Assembly: GCA_003230435.1 (NCBI GenBank)
Contig: QIDW01000179.1
Coordinates: forward strand, 1-12,577
Direction: 5' to 3'
DNA: 12,577 bases
Source of the DNA: Acidimicrobiia bacterium
Lineage (GTDB): Bacteria; Actinomycetota; Acidimicrobiia; Spongiisociales; ZC4RG35
The number at the start of each line of letters is the position of its first letter. Within the stretch, counting starts at the first letter, position 1. This document shows, in pieces, positions 6,463 to 12,384 of the stretch. The position numbers were made by a program, and so were the translations under genes. The notes below the pieces were generated by a model. It did no database searches and was not told the DNA's origin. It saw nothing but the letters and a program-made list of their open reading frames with translations.

Positions 6463-8544
6463 ATGGGCCGATTCGAGACACTCCGAATCATTGACGTGCA
6501 GGGCGACCTTGTTGGGGAGGACCCCGGTCTCGACCCCGAGCTCTATCAGCACATGTACCGCAACATGGTTCTCGCCAGGGAACTGGACCACCGAATGCTC
6601 ACCCTGCAACGTCAAGGGCGCATCGGCACCTACGCGATGCTGGAAGGCCAGGAAGCAGTCCAGATCGGCTCGGCTCTGGCCATGCAGCCAAACGACTTCG
6701 TCTTTCCGTCCTATAGAGAACACGGCGTTCTAGTGACGAGAGGCTTCCCGATAGAGGTCCTTCTCACCTATTGGAGGGGTTTGCCCAGTGCCGGCTGGGA
6801 TATGGAGAAGTACCGCACCGGAACCATCACGGTGCCAATCGCCAGCCAGCTTGCCCACGCCGTCGGGTATTCCTATATGTCAAAACTGCGCGGCGACAGC
6901 ACCGTCACCGCCGTCTACTTCGGCGACGGGGCCACCTCTGAAACCGATTTTCACTCAGGAATGAACTTCGCCGGAGTTTGGAAGACGCCGACGGTGTTCA
7001 TCTGCGCCAACAATCTCTATGCCATCTCTGTCCCGTACGAGAAACAGACGGCATCGGAGACCATTGCTCAGAAGGCGGATGCCTACGGTTTTGAGGGCCT
7101 CCGCGTCGACGGGATGGATCCCATCGCCGTGTACCTCGCCACCAGCCTCGCTGTGAGGCGGGCTCGAGAAGGGAAGGGCCCAACCCTCATCGAGGCGATG
7201 ACCTACCGGTATGGCGGCCACGGCACCGCCGATGACCACTCTCTCTATAGATCCGCCGAAGAAGTCGAGGAGTGGAAAACCAGGGATCCCATCGAGCGAC
7301 TCCGTCGATTCCTCGAGAATCGCGGCGAATGGGATGAGCGCTCGGGAGAGAAAGTGACGATGGAGATCACCGATTCGGTGAAAGCCGCGATCACTGCCAT
7401 CGAGGCCGAACCCCTTCCCGACCGGAACGACGCAGTGCGTCACGGGTTCAACCGAATACCAGAACACACAGCCGATCAACTCAACGCCATGGAGCTTGCA
7501 CACGGTGAGCCGGAAACGAAGTTCACCGCGGACGAGCTTTGGGTTGTCGGCCACGATGCCGTCCCGGGAGGGCCCACCGAGTCATGGACGATGGCCGAAG
7601 CAATCAACTCGGCTCTTCACCAGGCGATGGAGGAGGACGAACGGGTGATCGTTCTTGGTGAAGATGTCGGCCTGGTTGGCGGCGTGTTTCGGGTCACCGA
7701 AGGGCTGCAGAAGAGGTTCGGAGAGGATCGCGTCATCGACACACCTCTCAACGAGTCAGGCATCGTTGGGAGTGCGGTGGGGATGGCCATAGCTGGTGCA
7801 CGCCCGGTGGCCGAGATCCAGTTCGAGGGATTTGTCTACCCGGCCTTCGACCAGATCGTGAGTCATCTGGGCAGATTCCGGTTCCGCACACATGGCAAGA
7901 CCTCCATGCCCGTGGTCGTTCGATTCCCGAGTGGAGCAGGCATCGGCGCTCACGAACACCACTGCGACTCTCCCGAGGCGTATTTTGTTCACGCGCCGGG
8001 CCTCGTGGTGGTCTGCCCGTCCACCCCCACCGACGCCAAGGGCTTGTTGGCTGCCGCCATCGAGAGCGACGACCCGGTGATCTTTCTCGAGCCGAAAGTG
8101 CTCTACCGGGCCGGTCGGGAAGATGTGCCGACCGAGCACTACACGTTGCCTATCGGCCGGGCGCGAGTGAGAAAAGAAGGAAGCGACCTGACACTTGTCA
8201 CCTACGGCGGGATGGTTCCGGTGGCTCTAGAGGCTGCTGCCCGATCAGGAGCCTCAGTAGAAGTGATCGATCTCCGCACACTTTTCCCGTGGGACCGTGA
8301 GACAGTCCTTGATTCGGTCGCCAAGACCGGGCGTCTGCTGCTGGTCCAGGAGCCACAGGGGTCTGCTGGCGTTGCCGCAGAGGTGGCGGCCGTGGTTGCC
8401 GAGAAGGGAATGTACGACCTCAAAGCACCTGTCGTCCGGGTCACTGGTTTCGACGCGCCTTGGCCCCAGTTCGCCATCGAAAAACACACCCTCATCGACG
8501 CTGACAGAGTTGTGCTCGGGATCGAAGAGGTCCTCGCCGGTTGA
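6463..8544 (+). CDS. Fused E1 alpha-beta subunit of a 2-oxoacid dehydrogenase
   Basis: A 693-residue thiamine-diphosphate enzyme that joins both E1 subunits, usually two proteins, in one chain. The alpha part (about 25-340) has the ThDP motif from GDGATSE (154-160) to FICANN (179-184), and the YRYGGHGTADDHSLYR loop (248-263) with His253. A charged linker (about 340-372) leads to the beta part: MAEAINSALHQAM, VLGEDVG (397-403), LNESGIVG (429-436) with Glu431 by the cofactor, EHHCDSPEA (498-506), PSTPTDAKGLL, and the C-terminal transketolase-C domain. E1 decarboxylates pyruvate or a branched-chain 2-oxoacid and passes the acyl group to a lipoyl E2. The sequence does not settle which, and no E2 or E3 gene is here. 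I used the ATG at 6463; a TTG six codons upstream is an alternative. Neither has a Shine-Dalgarno. Confidence 0.92.
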   Translation: MGRFETLRIIDVQGDLVGEDPGLDPELYQHMYRNMVLARELDHRMLTLQRQGRIGTYAMLEGQEAVQIGSALAMQPNDFVFPSYREHGVLVTRGFPIEVLLTYWRGLPSAGWDMEKYRTGTITVPIASQLAHAVGYSYMSKLRGDSTVTAVYFGDGATSETDFHSGMNFAGVWKTPTVFICANNLYAISVPYEKQTASETIAQKADAYGFEGLRVDGMDPIAVYLATSLAVRRAREGKGPTLIEAMTYRYGGHGTADDHSLYRSAEEVEEWKTRDPIERLRRFLENRGEWDERSGEKVTMEITDSVKAAITAIEAEPLPDRNDAVRHGFNRIPEHTADQLNAMELAHGEPETKFTADELWVVGHDAVPGGPTESWTMAEAINSALHQAMEEDERVIVLGEDVGLVGGVFRVTEGLQKRFGEDRVIDTPLNESGIVGSAVGMAIAGARPVAEIQFEGFVYPAFDQIVSHLGRFRFRTHGKTSMPVVVRFPSGAGIGAHEHHCDSPEAYFVHAPGLVVVCPSTPTDAKGLLAAAIESDDPVIFLEPKVLYRAGREDVPTEHYTLPIGRARVRKEGSDLTLVTYGGMVPVALEAAARSGASVEVIDLRTLFPWDRETVLDSVAKTGRLLLVQEPQGSAGVAAEVAAVVAEKGMYDLKAPVVRVTGFDAPWPQFAIEKHTLIDADRVVLGIEEVLAG

Positions 8545-9089
8545 GTGATTCATCGGCGGTCGCCGTGTTTGGCTCGTCACAAACCGACCCCGACTCCAGG
8601 AAGTGGGCCGAGGCGGAGCGAGTGGGTAGACGTCTTGCCGAAGCCGGTTTCGCCGTGATCACAGGCGGCTACGGCGGGACCATGGAAGCGGTCTCCAAAG
8701 GCACTTCGGAGGCAGGTGGCCATGTGATCGGAGTGACCGCGCCGCCATTGTTCCTGGGCCGACATGGCGCAAACCCCTATGTAGCCGAGCTCATCGAAAC
8801 CGAGGGGCTCACGAGGCGGATAGGAGCCATGATGGAAAGGGCAGCGGGGACCATCGCTCTCCCAGGTTCGATCGGAACCGCAACCGAACTGCTGATCGCC
8901 TGGAATGTGAATCACATCGTGCGCCGCAACGGCGGTCACCACGTTCCCACAGTGGCGGTAGGCCGGGAATGGCGCACCGTGGTCGAGACTCTCGTGTCTG
9001 AAGTGGATGCCTTCCCCGGAGACATCCACCTTGCCAGCACAGCGGATGAGGGCGTGGACTGGATGCTGGAGCAGCTGAAGAACCACTAA
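8541..9089 (+). CDS. LOG/SLOG-family Rossmann protein
   Basis: A 182-residue cytoplasmic protein with the LOG fold. The first strand and loop are AVAVFGSS, followed by TGGYGGTMEAVSKG (41-54) in place of the usual GGGxxGxMG. Then comes the nucleotide-site segment LTRRIGAMMERA, and finally ALPGSIGTATEL (106-117), the counterpart of PGGxGTxxE with one glycine replaced by serine. LOG proteins include cytokinin-type phosphoribohydrolases that split nucleoside 5'-monophosphates; many bacterial members have no known substrate. The start is a TTG (8541-8543) sharing bases with the TGA of the E1 gene, and GAAGAGG lies about 10 nt upstream inside E1, so translation is probably coupled. Starting later would cut the first Rossmann strand. 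The functional subclass is unresolved. Confidence 0.85.
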   Translation: MSDSSAVAVFGSSQTDPDSRKWAEAERVGRRLAEAGFAVITGGYGGTMEAVSKGTSEAGGHVIGVTAPPLFLGRHGANPYVAELIETEGLTRRIGAMMERAAGTIALPGSIGTATELLIAWNVNHIVRRNGGHHVPTVAVGREWRTVVETLVSEVDAFPGDIHLASTADEGVDWMLEQLKNH

Positions 9090-9122
9090 ATCTCCCTTTG
9101 GCGATCTAGCATTCTGGTCGGA

Positions 9123-9359
9123 GTGAGCCATGTACACCCCGAGACCAAGCCTCAGAAGCATCGCAGATCCGATTGTCGAAAAGGCCTCCATGAATATGGC
9201 GAACCTCAGCACATCGGTGCGGGACTCCTTCGACGTGTCTGCGGAACCTGTGCAGCAGTGACCATCGACCTGACCCAGGCCGACGAGCTCACCACACCGC
9301 TCGTAAACACCCAGTCGAGCATCATTTCGTTTACTGCCAGACATTCAAAAGCCCTCTGA
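9123..9359 (+). CDS. Small protein with a predicted CxxC/CH zinc site
   Basis: A 78-residue basic protein starting at GTG, 33 nt after the LOG gene and less than 20 nt before the NUDIX gene. Cys18 and His23 (DCRKGLHEY) and Cys40 and Cys43 (RVCGTCAAVTIDL) are spaced as C-x4-H...C-x2-C, as in a minimal zinc ribbon with three cysteines and one histidine. The strand after the CxxC pair looks like typical ribbon architecture, and the ends look disordered. I do not recognise a named family. The metal-site spacing and fit between two same-strand genes support a real gene. A role in nucleic-acid or protein binding would be guesswork. No Shine-Dalgarno is evident. Confidence 0.6.
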   Translation: MSHVHPETKPQKHRRSDCRKGLHEYGEPQHIGAGLLRRVCGTCAAVTIDLTQADELTTPLVNTQSSIISFTARHSKAL

Positions 9360-9364
9360 CGCCC

Positions 9365-9370
9365 TAACCT
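9365..9370 (+). promoter_or_regulatory. Candidate -10 for a leaderless NUDIX transcript
   Basis: TAACCT is followed by 7 nt and then the GTG at 9378. A transcript starting at that G would be leaderless, which would rule out the in-frame GTG at 9372. No clear -35 hexamer accompanies it. Confidence 0.35.
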
Positions 9371-9377
9371 GGTGGCT

Positions 9378-10256
9378 GTGACTCGAGTTGTCCGAGCCGC
9401 TGGGGGTCTCGTCCTACGCAAGACGCCCAAAGGGAACCTCAAGATCTTGATCGCTCACAGGCCTTCGTACGACGACTGGTCGCTGCCCAAAGGCAAGGTC
9501 GACAAAGGAGAGACACCCGAGGAAACCGCTGTCCGCGAGGTCCTTGAGGAAACCGGGTACCACTGCCGGATAGTGGCGCCGATCGGCACTAGCCGACATC
9601 GCATGAACCGCGGTGTCAAGGAGGTCGCCTGGTACGTCATGCGCCCTTTGCCTGACAGCCCGGGATTCAAGAAGAACCAAGAAATCGACGCTATCCAGTG
9701 GGTAAGTCGAAAGACGGCAAACAAGATCCTCGATTACGACAACGACCGCAGGCTCATCAAAGAGTCAGACCTGAAGAAACTCGCTCAGACCGGAACGCTC
9801 TACCTACTCCGGCACGCGGCGGCCGGGGATCGCACCAAGTGGAAGGGCAACGACAACGAGCGTCCCCTGACCAAAAAGGGTCGGCGTCAGGCAGATGCCA
9901 TCGCCAAGTCCCTGAAGAGGGCAGGGATTGAGCGAATTGTCTCCGGTCCGGCCCAGCGATGCGTCCAGACGGTGAAACCTCTGGCCAAAGCCATCGGCGC
10001 GAAGGTCGAGATCAGTGACGCGCTCGCAGAGGGCCCGGACATCGATGCGGCCTACGACCTCGTCGACTCACTGGTGGGAAACAACGCCGTTCTGTGCTCG
10101 CATGGAGATGTGATACCGGCAACGATCAATCGCCTGATGTGGGCGGGGCTGATACTCCAGTCGAGGTTCTATTGCTCGAAAGGATCGATCTGGGTGGTCG
10201 ACGTGGACAACGGCAGGTTCACCACCGGTCACTATCTCCCACCGCCCAAGGTCTGA
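9378..10256 (+). CDS. NUDIX hydrolase fused to SixA/phosphoglycerate-mutase-type histidine phosphatase (MutT1-like)
   Basis: A 292-residue two-domain protein. The N-terminal NUDIX domain (1-135) has WSLPKGKVDKG leading into GETPEETAVREVLEETGY (44-61), a complete Nudix box with the metal-binding REVLEE core. The C-terminal domain (about 139-285) is a histidine phosphatase with LLRHA (143-147, His146 as phosphate acceptor), ERPLTKKG, SGPAQRC (189-195) and SHGD (241-244, second catalytic His). This order matches mycobacterial MutT1, which hydrolyses oxidised nucleotides and diadenosine polyphosphates and then dephosphorylates the product; that activity is inferred here. I prefer the GTG at 9378 for its leaderless spacing; the GTG at 9372 adds two residues. 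It is the last gene of the plus-strand run. Confidence 0.9.
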   Translation: MTRVVRAAGGLVLRKTPKGNLKILIAHRPSYDDWSLPKGKVDKGETPEETAVREVLEETGYHCRIVAPIGTSRHRMNRGVKEVAWYVMRPLPDSPGFKKNQEIDAIQWVSRKTANKILDYDNDRRLIKESDLKKLAQTGTLYLLRHAAAGDRTKWKGNDNERPLTKKGRRQADAIAKSLKRAGIERIVSGPAQRCVQTVKPLAKAIGAKVEISDALAEGPDIDAAYDLVDSLVGNNAVLCSHGDVIPATINRLMWAGLILQSRFYCSKGSIWVVDVDNGRFTTGHYLPPPKV

Positions 10257-10283
10257 AGCGTGTGCACGGGTTGGGGGCGGTCT

Positions 10284-10316
10284 CAACCGGTGGTTGCAAC
10301 GTCCTGGACCGGGTTG
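10284..10316. terminator. Terminator-like hairpin at the convergent NUDIX/CBS junction
   Basis: CAACCGGT (10284-10291) can pair with ACCGGGTTG (10308-10316) with a single bulged G. A shorter alternative stem is CAACC-GGT-GGTTG (10284-10296). It occupies most of the 61-nt gap between two converging genes, as a bidirectional terminator would. No T tract flanks it on either side. Confidence 0.4.
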
Positions 10317-10317
10317 A

Positions 10318-10695
10318 TCAGACGGTGTCGATCAGAGCTTTGAGGAGATCGCGGATCGATACGACACCACGCAAAGAATCGTCATCATCGACAACAGGCA
10401 TATGGCGGTAGCCAGACTCGCCGATCCAAGAGGCGGCGTCCCAGACATCGAGATCAGGGTCGAAGGTGTCCGGATCGTCGCTCATGACGTCAGAAACCTT
10501 CAGGACATCGAGATCGGCTCCCTGAGCGACCGCACGGCGAATGTCCCGCTCGGTTATCAGGCCCAACAGTGCCGTACCCTCGACGACAGCAAGAGAACCG
10601 AGATCAGAATCTTCCATTGCCCGAGCCGCCGCCGCCACTGTCGTGTCAGGGCCACACACATATGGGGCATCTCCTACCAAGTCTCCGAGATTCAT
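10318..10695 (-). CDS. Two-CBS-domain protein
   Basis: A 125-residue protein made almost entirely of a CBS pair. The first CBS (about 1-56) runs from MNLGDLV through GPDTTVAAAARAM to LLGLITERDIRRAV, and the second (about 66-124) from VSDVMSDDPDTF to RHMPVVDDDDSLRGVVSIRDLL. Each repeat ends in the usual G-[LV]-[IV]-[ST]-x-R-D-[IL] segment with the Asp that often binds ribose of an adenosine ligand. Stand-alone CBS pairs sense AMP, ATP, SAM or NAD and act on a partner protein, which is not identifiable here. The ATG at 10693-10695 aligns with the normal first CBS residue; a GTG three codons earlier is possible. TACGGT stands 7 nt before the ATG, again a leaderless-like arrangement. It lies downstream of the sigma gene but about 230 nt away. 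Confidence 0.88.
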   Translation of the reverse strand: MNLGDLVGDAPYVCGPDTTVAAAARAMEDSDLGSLAVVEGTALLGLITERDIRRAVAQGADLDVLKVSDVMSDDPDTFDPDLDVWDAASWIGESGYRHMPVVDDDDSLRGVVSIRDLLKALIDTV

Positions 10696-10751
10696 CGGTG
10701 CCACCGTATCCGTTCTCGTGAGTTCCGCCCACCTGAACGTCGGTGTCTCTA

Positions 10752-10776
10752 GCTGGGGTTAGTGCCCCCCAACGCA
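10752..10776 (-). repeat. 25-bp element, CBS-side copy of an inverted pair
   Basis: The minus strand reads TGCGTTGGGGGG, then CACT, then AACCCCAGC. An almost identical element lies upstream of the sigma gene on the opposite strand (11951-11976); about 22 positions agree if single-base gaps are allowed. Within the copy, TGGGG and CCCCA can pair. It sits 57 nt upstream of the CBS start codon and may be an operator or an RNA structure. Confidence 0.5.
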
Positions 10777-10832
10777 AATACGCTGACGTTTCAACGGACA
10801 GATGACCCCGCTCGCTGTGTCCTCGTCCTCGA

Positions 10833-10850
10833 CGCACCGCCCCGGGTGCG
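10833..10850. repeat. Perfect 6-bp hairpin in the sigma-CBS gap
   Basis: CGCACC and GGTGCG enclose the loop GCCCCG. It directly abuts the longer structure at 10851-10919, so the two would form tandem helices in RNA of either strand. Confidence 0.4.
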
Positions 10851-10919
10851 CCAACGTCGCCGTGTCCTGGCGAGACGACGCCCCTGTCTCGCCGAAACGT
10901 GCGACCGAACTTACGTTGG
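10851..10919 (-). terminator. Long base-paired structure just after the sigma-factor stop
   Basis: In plus-strand terms the outer arms are CCAACGT (10851-10857) and ACGTTGG (10913-10919). Inside them CGC (10858-10860) pairs with GCG (10901-10903) and CGT (10861-10863) with ACG (10897-10899). The core is a perfect 8-bp stem, GGCGAGAC (10869-10876) with GTCTCGCC (10886-10893). That makes about 21 base pairs over 69 nt, starting 7 nt after the sigma gene ends. There is no T tract, so it may be a U-less terminator, a 3' stabiliser or a small RNA. Confidence 0.45.
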
Positions 10920-10926
10920 AGAGCAC

Positions 10927-11916
10927 TTAGACCAGATCGGCTTCTCGGATACCGAATGAAGGGTGACGAAGTCGGCAGAGAGCGAGCTTCTCGAGTTGCC
11001 TGATCCGCTCCCGGGTCAGATTGAACTCGTCGCCGATCTCCTCGAGAGTGCGCGGCACGCCGTCGTAGAAGCCGTAGCGCAATGCCAGAATGCGACCCTC
11101 TCGCTGTGGAAGGCGTTCGATGGACACGCGAAGGGAGTTGGCGACATCCATCTCCTCGGTCATCTGAACGGGGTCGGCGGCGTCCTCGTCCTCGATGAAA
11201 TCGCCGAGTTGGGCACCATCCTCACCGATGGGCTGCTCGAGGGACACTGTGTCGGCAACGCTGAGAGCGAGTTCCACCTTCTCGGTGGTGACACCGGCTT
11301 CTTCGGCAATCTCGTCCGGGCGGGGATCTCGTCCCAACTCGGCCTTTAGAGAAGCCTGGGCGGCACGCACGGCAGCGAGGGTGTCATGAAGATGGACCGG
11401 AATGCGGACAGTCCGAGACTTGTCGGCAATGGCCCGGGTGATGGCCTGACGGATCCACCAGGTGGCATAGGTCGAGAACTTGAATCCCTTGCGCCAGTCG
11501 AACTTCTCGACGGCGCGAATCAGACCGAGGTTGCCCTCCTGAATCAGGTCGAGAAAGTCGATGCCGGAGGTGTTGGCATAACGACGAGCGTTGGCGACAA
11601 CCAGACGCAGGTTGGCGGTCAGAAAGTCGTCTTTGGCCTGGGCGCCACGTCGAGCAAGTCGACGAAGTTCGATCTCTCTACGTTTGCCCGAGTAGTCACC
11701 CTCTTCGAGTTTTTCGGCGGCTTCCTCGCCTGTCTCGATCTTCTGGGCAAGCTCGACCTCTTGTTCGGCCGTGAGTAGGTCGTACTCGCCAATGGCCGTC
11801 AGATATTGAGAGACAAGGTCGGTAGTGAGACGTCCGCGATCATCTGTCAACTTCGAATGAAGACGAACGCGCCGAGGCTTATCAGTCTTGGCATTCCGCG
11901 TTCCAGTAGCAGCCAT
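10927..11916 (-). CDS. Group-2 (SigB/RpoD-like) RNA polymerase sigma-70 factor
   Basis: A 329-residue sigma factor. Region 1.2 is near 33-62 (DLVSQYLTAIGEYDLLTAEQ). Region 2 (about 96-172) contains FLTANLRLVVANARRY, the core-binding FLDLIQEGNLGLIRAVEKFD (121-140) and the -10-recognition segment FSTYATWWIRQAITRAI. Region 3 (about 173-255) has IPVHLHDT and the RDPRPDEIAEEAGV helix. Region 4 (about 265-320) carries ALRYGFYDGVPRTLEEIG and the -35 helix LTRERIRQLEKLALCRLRHPS. It recognises housekeeping-type promoters. It lacks the long acidic region 1.1 of primary actinobacterial sigma factors, starting with a short basic tail, so SigB-type group 2 is the better call. The ATG has GGAGG 12 nt upstream, a rather long spacing. 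A promoter lies upstream and an element pair brackets the gene. Confidence 0.93.
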   Translation of the reverse strand: MAATGTRNAKTDKPRRVRLHSKLTDDRGRLTTDLVSQYLTAIGEYDLLTAEQEVELAQKIETGEEAAEKLEEGDYSGKRREIELRRLARRGAQAKDDFLTANLRLVVANARRYANTSGIDFLDLIQEGNLGLIRAVEKFDWRKGFKFSTYATWWIRQAITRAIADKSRTVRIPVHLHDTLAAVRAAQASLKAELGRDPRPDEIAEEAGVTTEKVELALSVADTVSLEQPIGEDGAQLGDFIEDEDAADPVQMTEEMDVANSLRVSIERLPQREGRILALRYGFYDGVPRTLEEIGDEFNLTRERIRQLEKLALCRLRHPSFGIREADLV

Positions 11917-11950
11917 AAGAATTCAAGTCCTCCGCAGGGGGCAAAAAGTG

Positions 11951-11976
11951 TGCGTTGGGGGCAGCGAACCCCGAGC
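11951..11976 (+). repeat. 26-bp element, sigma-side copy of an inverted pair
   Basis: The plus strand reads TGCGTTGGGGG, then CAGCG, then AACCCCGAGC, matching the minus-strand element at 10752-10776. It covers the expected transcription start of the sigma gene, so its transcript would begin with a small CGGGG/CCCC hairpin. This position also fits a repressor operator. Confidence 0.5.
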
Positions 11977-11981
11977 ACTCA

Positions 11982-12009
11982 ACTATACGCAATACGAGGA
12001 GTTTGTGAA
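11982..12009 (-). promoter_or_regulatory. Sigma-70 promoter for the sigma-factor gene
   Basis: The minus strand shows TTCACA (12009-12004), a 16-nt spacer, and TATAGT (11987-11982). Five of six -35 bases match TTGACA and the -10 fits TANNNT. The start point would fall near 11975, giving a leader of about 60 nt. This is the best promoter match in the window and suggests recognition by the primary sigma factor or autoregulation. Confidence 0.6.
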
Positions 12010-12030
12010 CCCCCCAATTTCCTTATACCA

Positions 12031-12384
12031 CTATGACGTTTTCGACGCCTCGTCGGTTCCCGGACGATTGAGAGTCACAACCACCAAACCTTCGGCTATC
12101 AGTCGCAATTCGTCGGCGTCGACCTCATACGAGTCGATTGATCCCAAATGGTCCAGATAGATGCGCTCCTGGGACATGTGCTCTGCGGGGCCGGCCATCA
12201 TTGTTGTGGCGAGGGGACCGAACATGGGGTCGTTGGTAACGGTCCCCATGAATCGATTGATCCCCGCACTGCCGGCGACCCGGTCGTCCATGAACTCGAG
12301 ACTGAGGTCCGTGCCGGGGAGCGGTGGGACCAGCTCCCCAGCGACGGCAATGGACTCGACCACCCAGAGCCCATCATGGTTCAA
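12031..12384 (-). CDS. META-domain (HslJ/DUF306-like) protein lacking the usual cysteines
   Basis: A 117-residue protein consisting of one META domain. It begins LWVVESIAVAGELVPP, followed by LSLEFMDDRVAGSAGINRFMG (core 36-47), FGPLATTMMAGPAEHM (55-70), RIYLDHLGSIDSYEV and a final LRLIAEGLVVVTLNR strand. In most META proteins these places read GCN and TxMAC; here both cysteines are replaced, by Ile42 and Gly65. HslJ members are envelope proteins tied to stress or antibiotic tolerance, but this one has no signal peptide or lipobox, so it is probably cytoplasmic. The TTG start (12382-12384) is chosen because GGAGGA stands 8 nt upstream and the longer frame is arginine-rich nonsense overlapping the next gene. 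It overlaps the upstream membrane gene by 11 nt. Biochemical role unknown. Confidence 0.8.
   Translation of the reverse strand: MNHDGLWVVESIAVAGELVPPLPGTDLSLEFMDDRVAGSAGINRFMGTVTNDPMFGPLATTMMAGPAEHMSQERIYLDHLGSIDSYEVDADELRLIAEGLVVVTLNRPGTDEASKTS

Noticed and set aside
6955..7554. Minus-strand open frame of 199 codons inside the E1 gene
   Set aside because: It is antisense to the conserved ThDP-binding region and has no family features.
8577..9344. Minus-strand open frame of 255 codons opposite the LOG and zinc-site genes
   Set aside because: It spans two genes on the other strand, has no recognisable motif, and competes with a clear LOG fold.
10705..10926. tRNA or small protein gene in the sigma-CBS gap
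   Set aside because: No cloverleaf, T-loop or CCA end is visible, and the short frames have no start signals or conserved features.
11976..11983. Heat-shock operator (HspR HAIR or CIRCE) before the sigma gene
   Set aside because: TTGAGTGCTC on the minus strand resembles half a site, but the second arm is missing at the required distance.
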